Shown here piece after piece: positions 25,736 through 34,859 of a DNA stretch of 62,748 bases. The DNA is taken from assembly GCF_022213955.1 (NCBI RefSeq), contig NZ_JAKNTW010000051.1:1-62748 (forward strand), in the 5' to 3' direction. The translations under genes and the position numbers were made by a program. The notes under the pieces are model-generated. The model was not told the origin of the DNA. It saw only the letters and a program-made list of their open reading frames with translations, and did no database searches. Position 1 is the stretch's first letter; every line of letters starts with the position of its first letter. This stretch comes from Dolomitihabitans soli (lineage in GTDB: Bacteria; Actinomycetota; Actinomycetes; Streptosporangiales; Streptosporangiaceae).

Positions 25736-26679
25736 GGACCAAGGTCGCCGTCATCGGCTCGGGCAACATCGGAACCGATCTGATGATCAAGATAATCCGG
25801 CTGTCCGGCCGGTTGGAGATCGCCGCCATGGCCGGCATCGACCCTGAGTCGGACGGGCTGGCACGCGCCCGCCGGCTGAAGGTGGCCACCACCCACCAGG
25901 GCGTGGACGGGCTGGTCGCGATGGACGAGTTCGCCGACGTCGAGATCGTCTTCGACGCCACCTCGGCCGGCGCGCACCGCCGCCACGACGAGGTGTTGCG
26001 GGCGGTGGGTCGTACCGTGGTCGATCTGACCCCGGCGGCGCTCGGCCCGTACGTGGTGCCGCCGGTGAACCTGGACGCGCACCTGGACGCCCCGAACGTC
26101 AACATGGTCACGTGCGGGGGGCAGGCCACCATCCCGATCGTCGCGGCCGTCTCGGCGGTCACGCCGGTGCACTACGGAGAGATCGTCGCCTCCATCGCAT
26201 CCCGTTCCGCAGGGCCGGGCACCCGGGCGAACATCGACGAGTTCACCGAGACCACATCCCTCGCCATCGAGCAGGTCGGCGGCGCCACCCGCGGCAAGGC
26301 CGTCATCGTGCTCAACCCGGCCGACCCTCCCCTGGTCATGCGCGACACCGTGTACTGCCTGACGCACGACTGCGACCAGGATGCGGTGACCGCCTCCGTG
26401 TCGGAGATGGTGGAGCGGGTCCGGGCCTACGTGCCCGGCTATCGGCTCAAGCAGGATGTGCAGTTCGACCGCGTCGCCCAGGAGGACCCGCTGCGTCGGC
26501 TGACGCCCGGCACGTCCGCCGCGCGGACGGTCACCCGGGTGTCGGTGTTCCTGGAAGTCGAGGGTGCCGCGCACTATCTGCCCGCCTACGCGGGAAATCT
26601 CGACATCATGACCTCAGCCGCGATGCGCACCGCTGAGCGCATCGCCGCACATCGCACCCCGAAGGCGATCTCCCGATGA
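25732..26679 (+). CDS. mhpF: Acetaldehyde dehydrogenase, acylating (MhpF-like)
   Basis: 315 residues from GTG 25732. The Rossmann start is [15 protein letters not shown], and the catalytic Cys lies in [12 protein letters not shown] (about 128). [17 protein letters not shown] is the usual substrate/aldolase-contact segment. It converts acetaldehyde to acetyl-CoA with NAD and CoA, receiving the aldehyde through a channel from the partner aldolase. The stop overlaps the aldolase ATG, which agrees with formation of a physical complex. Confidence 0.93.
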   Translation: MRTKVAVIGSGNIGTDLMIKIIRLSGRLEIAAMAGIDPESDGLARARRLKVATTHQGVDGLVAMDEFADVEIVFDATSAGAHRRHDEVLRAVGRTVVDLTPAALGPYVVPPVNLDAHLDAPNVNMVTCGGQATIPIVAAVSAVTPVHYGEIVASIASRSAGPGTRANIDEFTETTSLAIEQVGGATRGKAVIVLNPADPPLVMRDTVYCLTHDCDQDAVTASVSEMVERVRAYVPGYRLKQDVQFDRVAQEDPLRRLTPGTSAARTVTRVSVFLEVEGAAHYLPAYAGNLDIMTSAAMRTAERIAAHRTPKAISR

Positions 26680-27701
26680 CCGAGACCGAGCCGCTGTACA
26701 TCCAGGACGTGACCCTGCGGGACGGCATGCACGCCGTCCGGCACCGCTACACCGTCGAACAGGCCGCCGCGATTGCCGCGGCCCTGGACGCGGCCGGTGT
26801 CGCCGCCATCGAGATCGCCCACGGCGACGGCCTGTCGGGCTCCAGCGTCACCTACGGGGTCGGCTCCCACACCGACTGGGAGTGGATCGAGGCCGTCGTC
26901 GCCGCCGTCCGCGAGGCCGTCCCCACCACGCTGCTCCTGCCTGGCATCGGCACGCTCCGCGACCTCAGGCAGGCCCACGCCCTGGGCATCCGCTCGGTGC
27001 GCGTCGCCACCCACTGCACCGAGGCTGACATCTCCGCCCAGCACATCGCCGCCGCCCGCGAGCTCGGCATGGACGTGGCCGGGTTTCTGATGATGTCCCA
27101 TATGGCGGAGCCGGCCGAACTCGCCCGCCAGGCCAAACTCATGGAGTCGTACGGCGCGCTCTGCGTTTACGTCACCGACTCAGGCGGGCGGCTGACCATG
27201 GACGGTGTCCGGGCCCGCGTCCGCGCCTTTCGCGACGTGCTCGACTCCGCGACCGAGACGGGTATCCACGCCCATCACAACCTGGCTCTGGGCGTGGCCA
27301 ATACGGTGGTGGCCGTCGAGAACGGCGTGACCCGCGTCGACGCCTCCCTCGCGGGGATGGGCGCGGGAGCGGGTAACTGCCCCTTGGAGGCGTTCGTCGC
27401 CGTCGCGGACCTGACGGGCCTGCAGCACGGCTGCGACCTGTTCGCGCTCATGGACGCGGCCGACGACCTCGTCCGCCCGCTGCAGGACCGGCCGGTGCGG
27501 GTGGACCGGGAGACCCTCACCCTGGGTTACGCGGGGGTGTACTCCAGCTTCCTGCGCCATGCCGAGATCGCGGCCGCCCGGTACGGGGTGAACGCCCGCA
27601 CCATCCTGGTGGAGGCAGGGCGGCGCGGCATGGTCGGCGGGCAGGAGGACATGCTCACCGATATCGCACTGGACCTCGCGGGCCACGACGTCCCGTCCTG
27701 A
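26676..27701 (+). CDS. mhpE: 4-hydroxy-2-oxovalerate aldolase (MhpE/DmpG-like)
   Basis: 341 residues. HMG-CoA-lyase-like barrel with DVTLRDGMH (about 10-18; catalytic Arg and metal Asp), VTDSGGRL, and the metal-binding [13 protein letters not shown] (about 195-207). The C-terminal communication domain ends in [12 protein letters not shown]. It splits 4-hydroxy-2-oxovalerate into pyruvate and acetaldehyde for the coupled dehydrogenase. Last gene of the D-F-E operon. Confidence 0.93.
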   Translation: MTETEPLYIQDVTLRDGMHAVRHRYTVEQAAAIAAALDAAGVAAIEIAHGDGLSGSSVTYGVGSHTDWEWIEAVVAAVREAVPTTLLLPGIGTLRDLRQAHALGIRSVRVATHCTEADISAQHIAAARELGMDVAGFLMMSHMAEPAELARQAKLMESYGALCVYVTDSGGRLTMDGVRARVRAFRDVLDSATETGIHAHHNLALGVANTVVAVENGVTRVDASLAGMGAGAGNCPLEAFVAVADLTGLQHGCDLFALMDAADDLVRPLQDRPVRVDRETLTLGYAGVYSSFLRHAEIAAARYGVNARTILVEAGRRGMVGGQEDMLTDIALDLAGHDVPS

Positions 27702-27756
27702 TGGGAGCCACCGGATCAGCTGATCGGGCGGACCCGGTGCGATGTGGCCGCGATGG

Positions 27757-28341
27757 TCAGGCCGCCTTCGGGCCGCCAGGGCCGAACTGCGGGACCTGGG
27801 GCACGGTGGTGACCACGTGCATCAGGGCCTTGGGGGTGAGGGACTGCTGCGTGTGCACCGTGTCACCGGGGAACCGGACGAAGTCTCCCGCCGCCACCTC
27901 CACCTGCTCGCCCGCCGGGCCGATCCGCGCCCGGCCGCTGATCACGTACACGTGGTACAACGTGCCGGTCGGATGCGCGGGGATCTCTTCGGGCGGCCCG
28001 TCGTCCTTGACCAGCTCGATGAGCGCGGTGTGGACCCGGCCGGAACCATAGACCTGGTCGAGCAGGCGGGACGCCGCGCCGCCCTGCCTCTCCCACAGGC
28101 CGTCGCCCTCGCGCTGGATGTACACCGGCGTTCCCCACTCGGTCACCAGATGGCGGAGCGGAACGTCCAGCGCGTCGCCTACCGCCACAAGGGTTTCGAC
28201 AGTGGGGTTGCCGATGCCCTGCTCCAGTTTCGAGAGCGTCTGTTTCGACAGCCCTGCTCTGCGCGCCAGTTCCCCCAGCGACAGTTGTCTCTCCTGCCGG
28301 AACCGCCGGAGGTTCCGTGCGACCAGAAGGTTCCCGTTCAC
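27757..28341 (-). CDS. XRE-family regulator with C-terminal cupin domain
   Basis: 194 residues from a GTG. The helix-turn-helix is at about 8-62 (LARRAGLSKQTLSKLEQGIGNPTVETL). The cupin barrel (about 105-180) includes YHVYVISGRARI, GDFVRFPGDTVHTQQ. Such proteins bind DNA and sense a small metabolite, often an amino or aromatic acid. It lies convergent to the mhp-like operon and divergent from an IclR gene, so it probably controls part of this island. Confidence 0.87.
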   Translation of the reverse strand: MNGNLLVARNLRRFRQERQLSLGELARRAGLSKQTLSKLEQGIGNPTVETLVAVGDALDVPLRHLVTEWGTPVYIQREGDGLWERQGGAASRLLDQVYGSGRVHTALIELVKDDGPPEEIPAHPTGTLYHVYVISGRARIGPAGEQVEVAAGDFVRFPGDTVHTQQSLTPKALMHVVTTVPQVPQFGPGGPKAA

Positions 28342-28375
28342 CTAGGCCGTCACTTTCAATATCGAGGTCGTCATC

Positions 28376-28436
28376 TTGACGTGACAACGTCCGGATGAGC
28401 ATTATGTCCACTATAGAGGCCGATCGGCACTCTATA
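28376..28436 (+). promoter_or_regulatory. Promoter and operator of the second IclR gene
   Basis: TTGACG (28376-28381) and CATTAT (28400-28405) are spaced by 18 bases and make a fair promoter. Right at the expected transcription start, TATAGAG (28412-28418) and CTCTATA (28430-28436) form an inverted repeat around a palindromic GCCGATCGGC. A repressor bound here would block the promoter. Confidence 0.5.
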
Positions 28437-28460
28437 AATGACACTGGAGGGGGTGCCGTG

Positions 28461-29321
28461 ATGCCCGACAAGCCCCTGCGCCGCGACGAGCGCGCCGCCA
28501 TAGACAAGGCGATGAGCCTGCTGGGTGCGTTCGGCGACCAGGCGTCCTCGGGAGTGGGCGTGAGCGAGCTGGCCCGGCGGACCGGGATGAGCAAGTCCAC
28601 GGCCTTTCGCCTGCTCGGCATGCTGGAACGCAACGCGGTCGTGGAGCGGGTGGGCAGCGATTACCGGCTCGGCCTGCGGCTGTACGACCTGGGCACGCGT
28701 GTCTACGCGCCGCAGTCCGATCAGCTGCGCGACGCGTTGACGCCCTGCCTGATCGACCTCTACGAGCACACCCGCCAGACCGTCCATCTCGCGACGCTGC
28801 ACGGCACCGAAGTCGTCTATTTGAGCAAGCTGTACGGCCATCGGCCACACCCGCCGACCCGAATCGGCAGCCGGGCGCCGGCCCACTGCACCGGTCTGGG
28901 CAAGGCGCTCCTCGCCTACGACGCCCAGGCCGTGGAGCGGGTCCTCGCCGGATCGTTGACCGCGCTGACCGAGCACAGTCTTTCCACGCCTGCGGCCCTG
29001 CAAGCAGAGCTGAAGCAGATCCGCGACGACGGGATCGCGTTCGACTTCGAGGAGTCGGTGCTCGGCCTCGCCTGCGTGGCCGTGCCGATCATGGGGCCCG
29101 GTGGGAGGGCGGTGGCAGCCCTGTCGGTGAGCGGGGCCGCGGGCCGGATGGACATCAGGGCACATGCCGCCTTGTTGCGCCGGGTCGGTCACACCGCGAC
29201 CGCCGCGCTCGCGCGAGCACGGATCTCCGCGGCCGGCCGCGGCCGGCCCGCCGCGCTCGCCGGCGGCTACCCCGGCGCCGTCAGCCGGCGCGGTGAGATC
29301 CGGTCGAGCCTCGTCGAATGA
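28461..29321 (+). CDS. IclR-family transcriptional regulator
   Basis: 286 residues from ATG 28461 (GTG at 28458 is equally possible); GGAGG at 28446-28450 is the ribosome site, and an earlier ATG at 28395 would lie upstream of the operator. The winged helix (SSGVGVSELARRTGMSKSTA, FRLLGMLERNAVVER) covers about 28-85; the effector domain includes PAHCTGLGKALLAY and VAALSVSGAAGRMD. The Ala/Gly/Arg-rich tail of 30 residues is unusual. It probably controls the aromatic island. Confidence 0.87.
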   Translation: MPDKPLRRDERAAIDKAMSLLGAFGDQASSGVGVSELARRTGMSKSTAFRLLGMLERNAVVERVGSDYRLGLRLYDLGTRVYAPQSDQLRDALTPCLIDLYEHTRQTVHLATLHGTEVVYLSKLYGHRPHPPTRIGSRAPAHCTGLGKALLAYDAQAVERVLAGSLTALTEHSLSTPAALQAELKQIRDDGIAFDFEESVLGLACVAVPIMGPGGRAVAALSVSGAAGRMDIRAHAALLRRVGHTATAALARARISAAGRGRPAALAGGYPGAVSRRGEIRSSLVE

Positions 29322-29411
29322 GCGCCGGGTTTCGCCGTCGAAGCCCGGCCGACCCGCACCGGTGAACGCCGTGAACGGCGCACCGGTCCCTGGACCGCAC
29401 ACCACCCGCAC

Positions 29412-29429
29412 AGCGGTTCGCGAACCGCT
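29412..29429. promoter_or_regulatory. 18-base palindrome upstream of the molybdenum-enzyme gene
   Basis: AGCGGTTCGCGAACCGCT is a perfect palindrome, 27 bases before the ATG at 29456. Its position suggests an operator for one of the neighbouring regulators. It could also form part of a terminator for the IclR gene that ends at 29321. Confidence 0.5.
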
Positions 29430-29455
29430 CCGACTCACCTGGGAAATCGAGACAC

Positions 29456-30400
29456 ATGCGCGTTCTGCCGCCGTCACCCATGCGCGACTTCATCACTCCC
29501 CCCGGCGAGATCTTCACGATCGCGCACCTCGGCATGCCGACAGTGGACATGTCCACGTGGTCGCTGAGCGTGGAGGGGCTCGTCGCCCATCCGATCCGGC
29601 TGAATCTGGAGGAGTTACAGGCTCGCCCCGCGACCGAGAAGACGGTCTTCCACGAGTGTTTCGGGAACCCGCTGGAACCTCACGTTCCGGTGCGCCGGGT
29701 GGTCAACGTCACGTGGCTCGGCGTCCGTCTGGCGGAGCTGCTGGCCGAAGCGGCGCCGCGGCCGAGCGCCTCACATATCTGGTTCGAGGGCCTGGACACC
29801 GGTGACTTCGGCGAGCATGTGGGCATCCACTATCTCAAGGACCTCCCGCTGGACGTCGCCCGCCGGGACGTCCTGCTCGCCTACGGGATGAACGGCGCCC
29901 CGCTGGAACCCGCCCGCGGATACCCGTTGCGCAGCGTGGCGCAGGGGATGTTCGGCACCAACGCCGTCAAGTGGCTGAGGCGCGTCATCGTCGCCGACGC
30001 CAGGCCGGATCACCTGTTCACCACCGAGCTGTACAACCGTCTCGAGCCGGGACGGGACGAACCTGTGCCAGTCCGGGAGGTCGACGTCAACAGCGTCCTG
30101 GCCTACCCGCGCGGCGGGGCGGAGCTGCCCGCCGGGACGGTGGAGGTCACGGGCTGGGCATGGAGCACGACCGAGGTGGTCTCCGTCGAGATCTGCGTCG
30201 ATGACGGCCCCTGGGAACGGGCGCAGCTGGCCCCGCGCGGTGACGATCCGGCCTGGCAGCGGTTCCACCAGCCGCGCCGGCTCGATCCCGGACGGCACCG
30301 GATCCGTTGCCGAGCCGCCGACGCGGCCGGGAGGGTGCAGCCGGAGGCTCCCACCCGCAATCGCGTCCAGGAGGTGCGGGTGCTGGTCCGCGAACCGTGA
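29456..30400 (+). CDS. Sulfite-oxidase-family molybdopterin oxidoreductase
   Basis: 314 residues, no signal peptide. The Moco domain (about 20-200) has HECFGN with the probable molybdenum-ligand Cys, FEGLDTGDFGEH, LLAYGMNGAPLEPARGYPLR (typical of the family) and FGTNAVKWLRRV. The C-terminal dimerisation domain (about 205-310) contains VTGWAWSTTEVVSVEI. Related enzymes oxidise sulfite or reduce sulfoxides. The Phe after the ligand Cys (ECFGN; usually ECAGN) is uncommon. Codon 54 is TTA (29615-29617), rare in this genome. Confidence 0.82.
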   Translation: MRVLPPSPMRDFITPPGEIFTIAHLGMPTVDMSTWSLSVEGLVAHPIRLNLEELQARPATEKTVFHECFGNPLEPHVPVRRVVNVTWLGVRLAELLAEAAPRPSASHIWFEGLDTGDFGEHVGIHYLKDLPLDVARRDVLLAYGMNGAPLEPARGYPLRSVAQGMFGTNAVKWLRRVIVADARPDHLFTTELYNRLEPGRDEPVPVREVDVNSVLAYPRGGAELPAGTVEVTGWAWSTTEVVSVEICVDDGPWERAQLAPRGDDPAWQRFHQPRRLDPGRHRIRCRAADAAGRVQPEAPTRNRVQEVRVLVREP

Positions 30401-30405
30401 ACCGG

Positions 30406-30867
30406 TCAGGTCTGCGGAACCTGATCGAGGTTCAGGTCCACGGCGGTCACCCAAGCGGGTTCGGCGACGAACAGCCGGATGCTCCCGGCGGCGACGTCCA
30501 CCGTGACGACGTAGCGGAACCCCGCGCCCTGGGCCGCGTCGAAGAGGATGTCGTCGCCGACCGTGGCCCCGCACACGACACGCCGACACAGTGGGTCGGC
30601 CTGCTGGATCGCGCCGGCGAGTTCGCGCAGCAGGGCCCTCGCCGGTTCGCCGCCGGGCGGGCCGGCGGCGAACCTGACCTCGGTGTCGTGACCGCTCACC
30701 GGGTAGGCGTCGCGCAGCCGTCCGGCCGCGCATCGTTCCAGAAGCACCGGCATCCGGATGCCCCCGATCGTCACCAGCAGCCGCCCCGCCGTGCGTGACC
30801 AGCCATCCGCGGTGGTGGCGTGCCAGCGCGGCCCGAGGACCGGAATCGGTAGCGGTGGGATGCTCAT
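30406..30867 (-). CDS. Protein of unknown function at the end of the dioxygenase operon
   Basis: 153 residues from ATG 30867; a GTG at 30894 would add nine. It is soluble, with alternating strands and helices, including RLLVTIGGIRMPVLLERC near 30-50 and a C-terminal AGFRYVVTVDVAAGSIRLFV. The overall order faintly recalls GNAT-like folds, but no acetyl-CoA motif is visible. It follows the dihydrodiol-dehydrogenase gene by 100 bases in the same direction and may belong to the operon. Confidence 0.5.
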   Translation of the reverse strand: MSIPPLPIPVLGPRWHATTADGWSRTAGRLLVTIGGIRMPVLLERCAAGRLRDAYPVSGHDTEVRFAAGPPGGEPARALLRELAGAIQQADPLCRRVVCGATVGDDILFDAAQGAGFRYVVTVDVAAGSIRLFVAEPAWVTAVDLNLDQVPQT

Positions 30868-30967
30868 ACCGGTGCGCCATCCCGCTGTCGCCACGATCCC
30901 GCCGAGCGCGAAACCCTCCAGGCCCGCTCAAGCAGGATGGACGGGCGGCGATCTGACCTGGGGTCAC

Positions 30968-31801
30968 TCACAGGTGGTCGCCCCCCGCCGCTGTGGCGAA
31001 CCCGCGGACGCCGATCCCGCCGTCGGCCTGGATGGCCTGCCCGGTGATGGCGCCGCTCTGCGCACGGGAGGCGAGCAGCACGTACGGGCCGGTGAAGTCG
31101 GCCGGATCGACGCTGGAGCCGTCCAGTGGGATCGGCGGCCGTCTGCCCGCGGGCATGCGGTCGAAGGAGGCCGCGAGGGATCGGCCGCCGAGGGCCAGCG
31201 ACTCCGGCCCGCGCAGGTCCGTCCGCATCCCGCCGCAGGCCACGCCGTTGACCCGCACCTTCGGCGCCAGCTCGTAGGCCAGCTCGCGCATCAGGCCGAG
31301 GCAGGCGTGCTTGCTCGCGGTGTAGAGCGGTCCGCCGCCGTTGACATAGAAGGATGCGTTGGACAGCGTCATCACTATGCTGCCCGTGGTCCGCACGAGT
31401 TCTCGCCAGGCGGCCTCGGCGGCCAGCAGGTAGCCCTTGACGTTGATCGCGAAGATCTCGTCGAAGCCGGCGTCGAGCTCCGCGACCGTCAGCCGGGTGA
31501 GTTGCCGCTGGTAGTCCCAGATGCCGGCGTTCGCCACCAGCGTGTCCAGTCGACCGAACCTGGTCACCGCCTCGCCGACGGCCCGGTGTAGATCCTCGCT
31601 CGAACGGACGTCGCCCGCCACGGCATGCGCTCGGGCGGGATCGCCGCAGGCCGCGACGACGGCCGCCAACCGATCCGGGTCGCGGTCCAGTACGACGACG
31701 CGGGCGCCCTCCTGAACGAAGCGTCGGGCGACGGCGGCGCCGATCCCGGAACCGCCACCGGTGATCAGGGCGACATCGCCTGCCAGCCAGCCCGCGTTCA
31801 T
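30968..31801 (-). CDS. hcaB: cis-Dihydrodiol dehydrogenase, SDR family (HcaB/BphB-like)
   Basis: 277 residues from an ATG overlapping the hydrolase stop (ATGA). NAD-binding GGGSGIG at 15-21, NAGIWDYQRQL, NVKGYLLAAEA, catalytic Ser in LSNASFYVNGGGPLYTASK and the YxxxK pair (about Y157). The NAGIWDY and GPLYTASKHA patterns are specific to aromatic cis-dihydrodiol dehydrogenases. It rearomatises the dioxygenase product to a catechol, consistent with the ring-hydroxylating genes just upstream. Confidence 0.9.
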   Translation of the reverse strand: MNAGWLAGDVALITGGGSGIGAAVARRFVQEGARVVVLDRDPDRLAAVVAACGDPARAHAVAGDVRSSEDLHRAVGEAVTRFGRLDTLVANAGIWDYQRQLTRLTVAELDAGFDEIFAINVKGYLLAAEAAWRELVRTTGSIVMTLSNASFYVNGGGPLYTASKHACLGLMRELAYELAPKVRVNGVACGGMRTDLRGPESLALGGRSLAASFDRMPAGRRPPIPLDGSSVDPADFTGPYVLLASRAQSGAITGQAIQADGGIGVRGFATAAGGDHL

Positions 31802-32658
31802 GCCGGAGCGCCGAGGAAGTCGGTCACGAGGCGCTCGAACTCCGCCTGCCGTTCCAGCTGGACCCAGTGCCCGCAGCGGCCGAACACGTGCAGCCGCACA
31901 TCGGGGATCCGTGTGAGCATGAGCCAGGCGCCGTCGAGGGTGATCGTACGGTCGTCGCGGCCCCACAGCAGCAGCGTCGGTGCTTGAATCCCGTGGACGT
32001 CGCGCCAGAGGGGGTCCATGCCGCCCCGTCTGGCGAACGCGGCGTTGTACCGGTGGTAGAACTCGATATGGCTGTCGTCCAGGGACGCCTCGTAGCGCGC
32101 ACGGATCGCGTCCGGGCCGAACCGCCTGGGGTCAGCGACCATCGCCTTGATGAAGTCGGCCATCTTCTGCTCGCTCGGCCCCGACCCGTTGTAGTAGCGC
32201 CACATCGCCTTCTGGCCCTCTGTGGGGGTCGGTCCGGTGGGCAGCCAGCCACCGCCCGGCGCCATCAGCACGAGCCGCAGCACCCGCTGAGGCTCGGCCA
32301 GTGCCATCGCGAGCGCCGCGGCGCCGCCGAGGCTGTTGCCGAGCAGGTGGAACTCCTCTACCTCCAGTGCGTCGAGCGCCTGGAACAGCGCATCGGCGGT
32401 GATCTGGGTGATGGACCGCTCGGCCAGGTCGGTCTCGGTCGGGCGGTAGCTGCCGCCGAAGCCCGGCTGGTCCAGGAGCAGGACGCGGAAGTGTTCGGCC
32501 AGTGCCGGCAGGTTCTGGTGGAAGTTGCCGGTGCCGGACGCGCCGGGGCCGCCGCCGTGCAGCATCACCAGCGCGGGGCCCGCGCCCGACTCGGTGACGG
32601 AGATGGTCCCGAGCGTGGTCCGCACGCTGTGGCGTACCGGCTCGGCGGTGGACGTCAT
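31798..32658 (-). CDS. mhpC: Meta-cleavage product hydrolase, alpha/beta fold (MhpC-like)
   Basis: 286 residues, ATG 32658 with GGAGG upstream. HGGGPGASG (34-42) is the oxyanion-hole loop typical of C-C bond hydrolases, the nucleophile S109 sits in GNSLGG, the acid lies in LWGRDDRTI (about 235) and the His in GRCGHWVQLE (about 263). It cleaves the ring-fission product (2-hydroxy-6-oxonona-2,4-dienedioate-like) to hydroxypentadienoate and an acid. The length and motifs match MhpC/BphD. Confidence 0.91.
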   Translation of the reverse strand: MTSTAEPVRHSVRTTLGTISVTESGAGPALVMLHGGGPGASGTGNFHQNLPALAEHFRVLLLDQPGFGGSYRPTETDLAERSITQITADALFQALDALEVEEFHLLGNSLGGAAALAMALAEPQRVLRLVLMAPGGGWLPTGPTPTEGQKAMWRYYNGSGPSEQKMADFIKAMVADPRRFGPDAIRARYEASLDDSHIEFYHRYNAAFARRGGMDPLWRDVHGIQAPTLLLWGRDDRTITLDGAWLMLTRIPDVRLHVFGRCGHWVQLERQAEFERLVTDFLGAPA

Positions 32659-32686
32659 GATCGGTTCCTCCGGGGATGGTCTCGGG

Positions 32687-33250
32687 TCAGAAGAAGACGC
32701 TGATGTTCTTGGACAGCAGGACGTTCTGGTCGAGCAGGATGGTGCGCCGGGCGATCTGGAGCCGCCCGCCGCCGGTGCGCCGCAGCACGTCGACCCGCCC
32801 ACCGGCGTACACGTTCTCCTCGCGTTCCAGCCGGTTGCGGTAGATGAGGAACGCCGACCGGGCGACATACTCCGCCGGCTCCTGCCGGGGGTCGGCGTGC
32901 CGGACGGTGACGTTGGCGATCAGGTGCCGGGTCCGCGAGGGCGGATCCTCCGCCCAGGCCATCCCGGAGTCGAATCGGCGGATCCGCCACGCGAGGCTCT
33001 CCTTGGTCTCGTCGTAGAAGGCGGCCTCGCCCGGGGCGGCCACCGACAGCGCCTGCTGCCGCCGCAGCCGGTTGCTGCGTGTCGGCATCCAGTAGTGCAG
33101 GTCGTCGGCGAGCAAGTCCAGCCAGTCGGTCAGCCGGCCGTCGTCGAGCAACTCAGCCTCTTCGAAGTAGAACTGCTCCACTTCGAAGTGGGTCACCGCG
33201 TCGGCGCGCTCGCCCGCCTGCACGACGCCCTCATGTGCTGCGCTTTTCAT
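32687..33250 (-). CDS. hcaF: Ring-hydroxylating dioxygenase small (beta) subunit (HcaF-like)
   Basis: 187 residues from the ATG that overlaps the reductase stop (ATGA); an ATG nine bases earlier is possible. The cystatin-like beta-subunit pattern is clear: VEQFYFEEAELLDDGRLTDW, DDLHYWMP, SRTRHLIANVTV and FLIYRNRLEREENVYAGGR. It has a structural role, forming the alpha3-beta3 oxygenase with the large subunit. The order alpha, ferredoxin, reductase, beta differs from the common alpha-beta-ferredoxin order. Confidence 0.92.
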   Translation of the reverse strand: MKSAAHEGVVQAGERADAVTHFEVEQFYFEEAELLDDGRLTDWLDLLADDLHYWMPTRSNRLRRQQALSVAAPGEAAFYDETKESLAWRIRRFDSGMAWAEDPPSRTRHLIANVTVRHADPRQEPAEYVARSAFLIYRNRLEREENVYAGGRVDVLRRTGGGRLQIARRTILLDQNVLLSKNISVFF

Positions 33251-34521
33251 GATCCCCATCCAGATTCTTGAGGGACGGCCGTTTCGTCCTGAGGTATCCG
33301 GGGTCGGCGCGACAGCCGACGCAGATCCACCGCTGGGTCCGCCAGCAGCCCGCGATCCACTTCGGCGTGCCGGTCGATCAACCGGCGGGCGGCCCGAACG
33401 GCGAGCGGCTGGTCCACCGCCACGGCGGACACGATCTGCGGGCCGCGCAGGCCGAAGGCGGCGAACGGGCCGTCGCCGGCCGCTCCCCGGAACACGATCT
33501 CCCCGGCGTCCGCCATGCTGCCGACGACCTCGACGTGCCGGCCGTACCGGTCCGTCCAGAACCAAGGCGCGGTGGCGGCCGGCTGCGGGGCGCCGAGAAT
33601 GGTCGCGGCGGCCCGCAGAGCGTCGTGCTGGGCGGCCTCCCAGTGCTCGGCGCGCCGGCCGAGTCGGCCGTCCGGCAGACGAGGCCTCGCCGGATCACCC
33701 ACAGCGAGCACCGCCGGGCTGGACGTCACCTGGCCCTGGTCGACGATGATGCCGCCGGACACCTCCAGTCCGGCGGTCTCGGCCAGCTCGGCCGCCGGAG
33801 TCATCCCGGTGCCCAGCACCACCGCGTCGAACTCTCGGGAGCCGCCGGTCAGACCGGCGAGAACCGTCCGGCCGGTGTCGCGCAGGTACGCCACGGCCTC
33901 GCGGAGCACGGTCATGCCCCGCGCCGCGTGCTGGTCGTGCAGCCATCCGGCGAGCCGGTCACCGACGGCGCCGGCCAGCGGCCGGGCATCCGGGTCGACC
34001 AGGCAGACCTCGCAGCCGAGCTCGACCGCGGTGGAGGTGACCTCCGCGCCGATGAGGCCCGCGCCCACAACGAGCAGCCGGACTCCGGGGCCGAGGGACG
34101 CACGCAGCCTGATCGCGTCGTTCACGGTGCGCAGCACGTGGACCCTCGGGCCGTCCGCTCCAGGGATCGGCGGGCGTGCGGCCCGGCCGCCGGTAGCGAG
34201 GACCACCCGGTCGGCGCCGATCACGCCGCCGTCGGCGAGCCGGACCGACGCCTCGCCGGGCAGCAGTCCCGCCACGCGGGAGTTCGTCAGCAACGTGATC
34301 CGTTGGTCGTCGTACCACGCGTCCGGTCGCAGGGCGATGAGCGGGAACCCGCCGGAAGCGCCGAGGAACCGCTTGCTCAGCGGCGGCCGGTCGTAGGGGT
34401 ACTCGCCCTCGTCGATCAGAGTGAGCGCGCCGTCGTACCCGCCGGAGCGGAGCGCCGCGCAGGTGCTCACTCCGCCGATGCCGCCGCCGACCACGACGAT
34501 CCTGCGCACCTGCCCGCTCAC
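33247..34521 (-). CDS. hcaD: Ferredoxin reductase component, FAD/NAD-binding (HcaD-like)
   Basis: 424 residues, GTG start overlapping the ferredoxin stop. FAD-binding VVVGGGIGGVSTC near 9-21, PYDRPPLSK (about 43-51, typical of dioxygenase reductases), NAD-binding LLVVGAGLIGAEV near 150, and the second FAD contact VLAVGDPAR. The C-terminal domain (from about 310) with HWEAAQHDALRAA completes the fold. It passes electrons from NADH to the Rieske ferredoxin encoded just before it. Confidence 0.92.
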   Translation of the reverse strand: MSGQVRRIVVVGGGIGGVSTCAALRSGGYDGALTLIDEGEYPYDRPPLSKRFLGASGGFPLIALRPDAWYDDQRITLLTNSRVAGLLPGEASVRLADGGVIGADRVVLATGGRAARPPIPGADGPRVHVLRTVNDAIRLRASLGPGVRLLVVGAGLIGAEVTSTAVELGCEVCLVDPDARPLAGAVGDRLAGWLHDQHAARGMTVLREAVAYLRDTGRTVLAGLTGGSREFDAVVLGTGMTPAAELAETAGLEVSGGIIVDQGQVTSSPAVLAVGDPARPRLPDGRLGRRAEHWEAAQHDALRAAATILGAPQPAATAPWFWTDRYGRHVEVVGSMADAGEIVFRGAAGDGPFAAFGLRGPQIVSAVAVDQPLAVRAARRLIDRHAEVDRGLLADPAVDLRRLSRRPRIPQDETAVPQESGWGS

Positions 34522-34859
34522 GGGACCGGCGCCATGTCCGGAAGCAACCAGATCTCGCCGTCACGCACCTCGACCTGGTGGCGGCGGATGTGGCGCGTGG
34601 CGGGCAGGCAGAGCGCCGCGCCGGTCCTGAGGCAGAACCTCGCGGCGTGCAGAGGGCACTCGACCTGGCCGTTCTCGATCCAGCCCTCGGCGAGCGAGGC
34701 CTCCTCGTGGGTGCAGGTGTCGTCCAGGGCGTAGAACTCGCCGTCGTCGTCGCGGAGGACGGCGATGTGGTCGGCGGTGCCGGTGACGGAACGGTCGACC
34801 TTGAGTCCTTCGCCCTCGGCGATGTCCTCGACCGGGGCGACCCTGATCGCTGGGCTCAT
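34518..34859 (-). CDS. hcaC: Rieske-type ferredoxin of the dioxygenase (HcaC-like)
   Basis: 113 residues. Two iron-sulfur ligand pairs: C49 and H51 in DTCTHEE, C68 and H71 in CPLHAARF. Length and lack of other domains are typical of the soluble electron-carrying component. It overlaps both neighbours by four bases (ATGA and GTGA). Confidence 0.93.
   Translation of the reverse strand: MSPAIRVAPVEDIAEGEGLKVDRSVTGTADHIAVLRDDDGEFYALDDTCTHEEASLAEGWIENGQVECPLHAARFCLRTGAALCLPATRHIRRHQVEVRDGEIWLLPDMAPVP

Noticed and set aside
24622-26574. Long minus-strand frame continuing upstream of the amidase to 26574
   Set aside because: It runs antisense through the hydratase and acetaldehyde dehydrogenase genes, has low-complexity composition and no domain; only the part from 24621 down is the amidase.
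33268-34734. Plus-strand frame opposite ferredoxin reductase and ferredoxin
   Set aside because: The sense genes show FAD, NAD and Rieske motifs and overlap each other by four bases; the antisense frame crosses gene borders.
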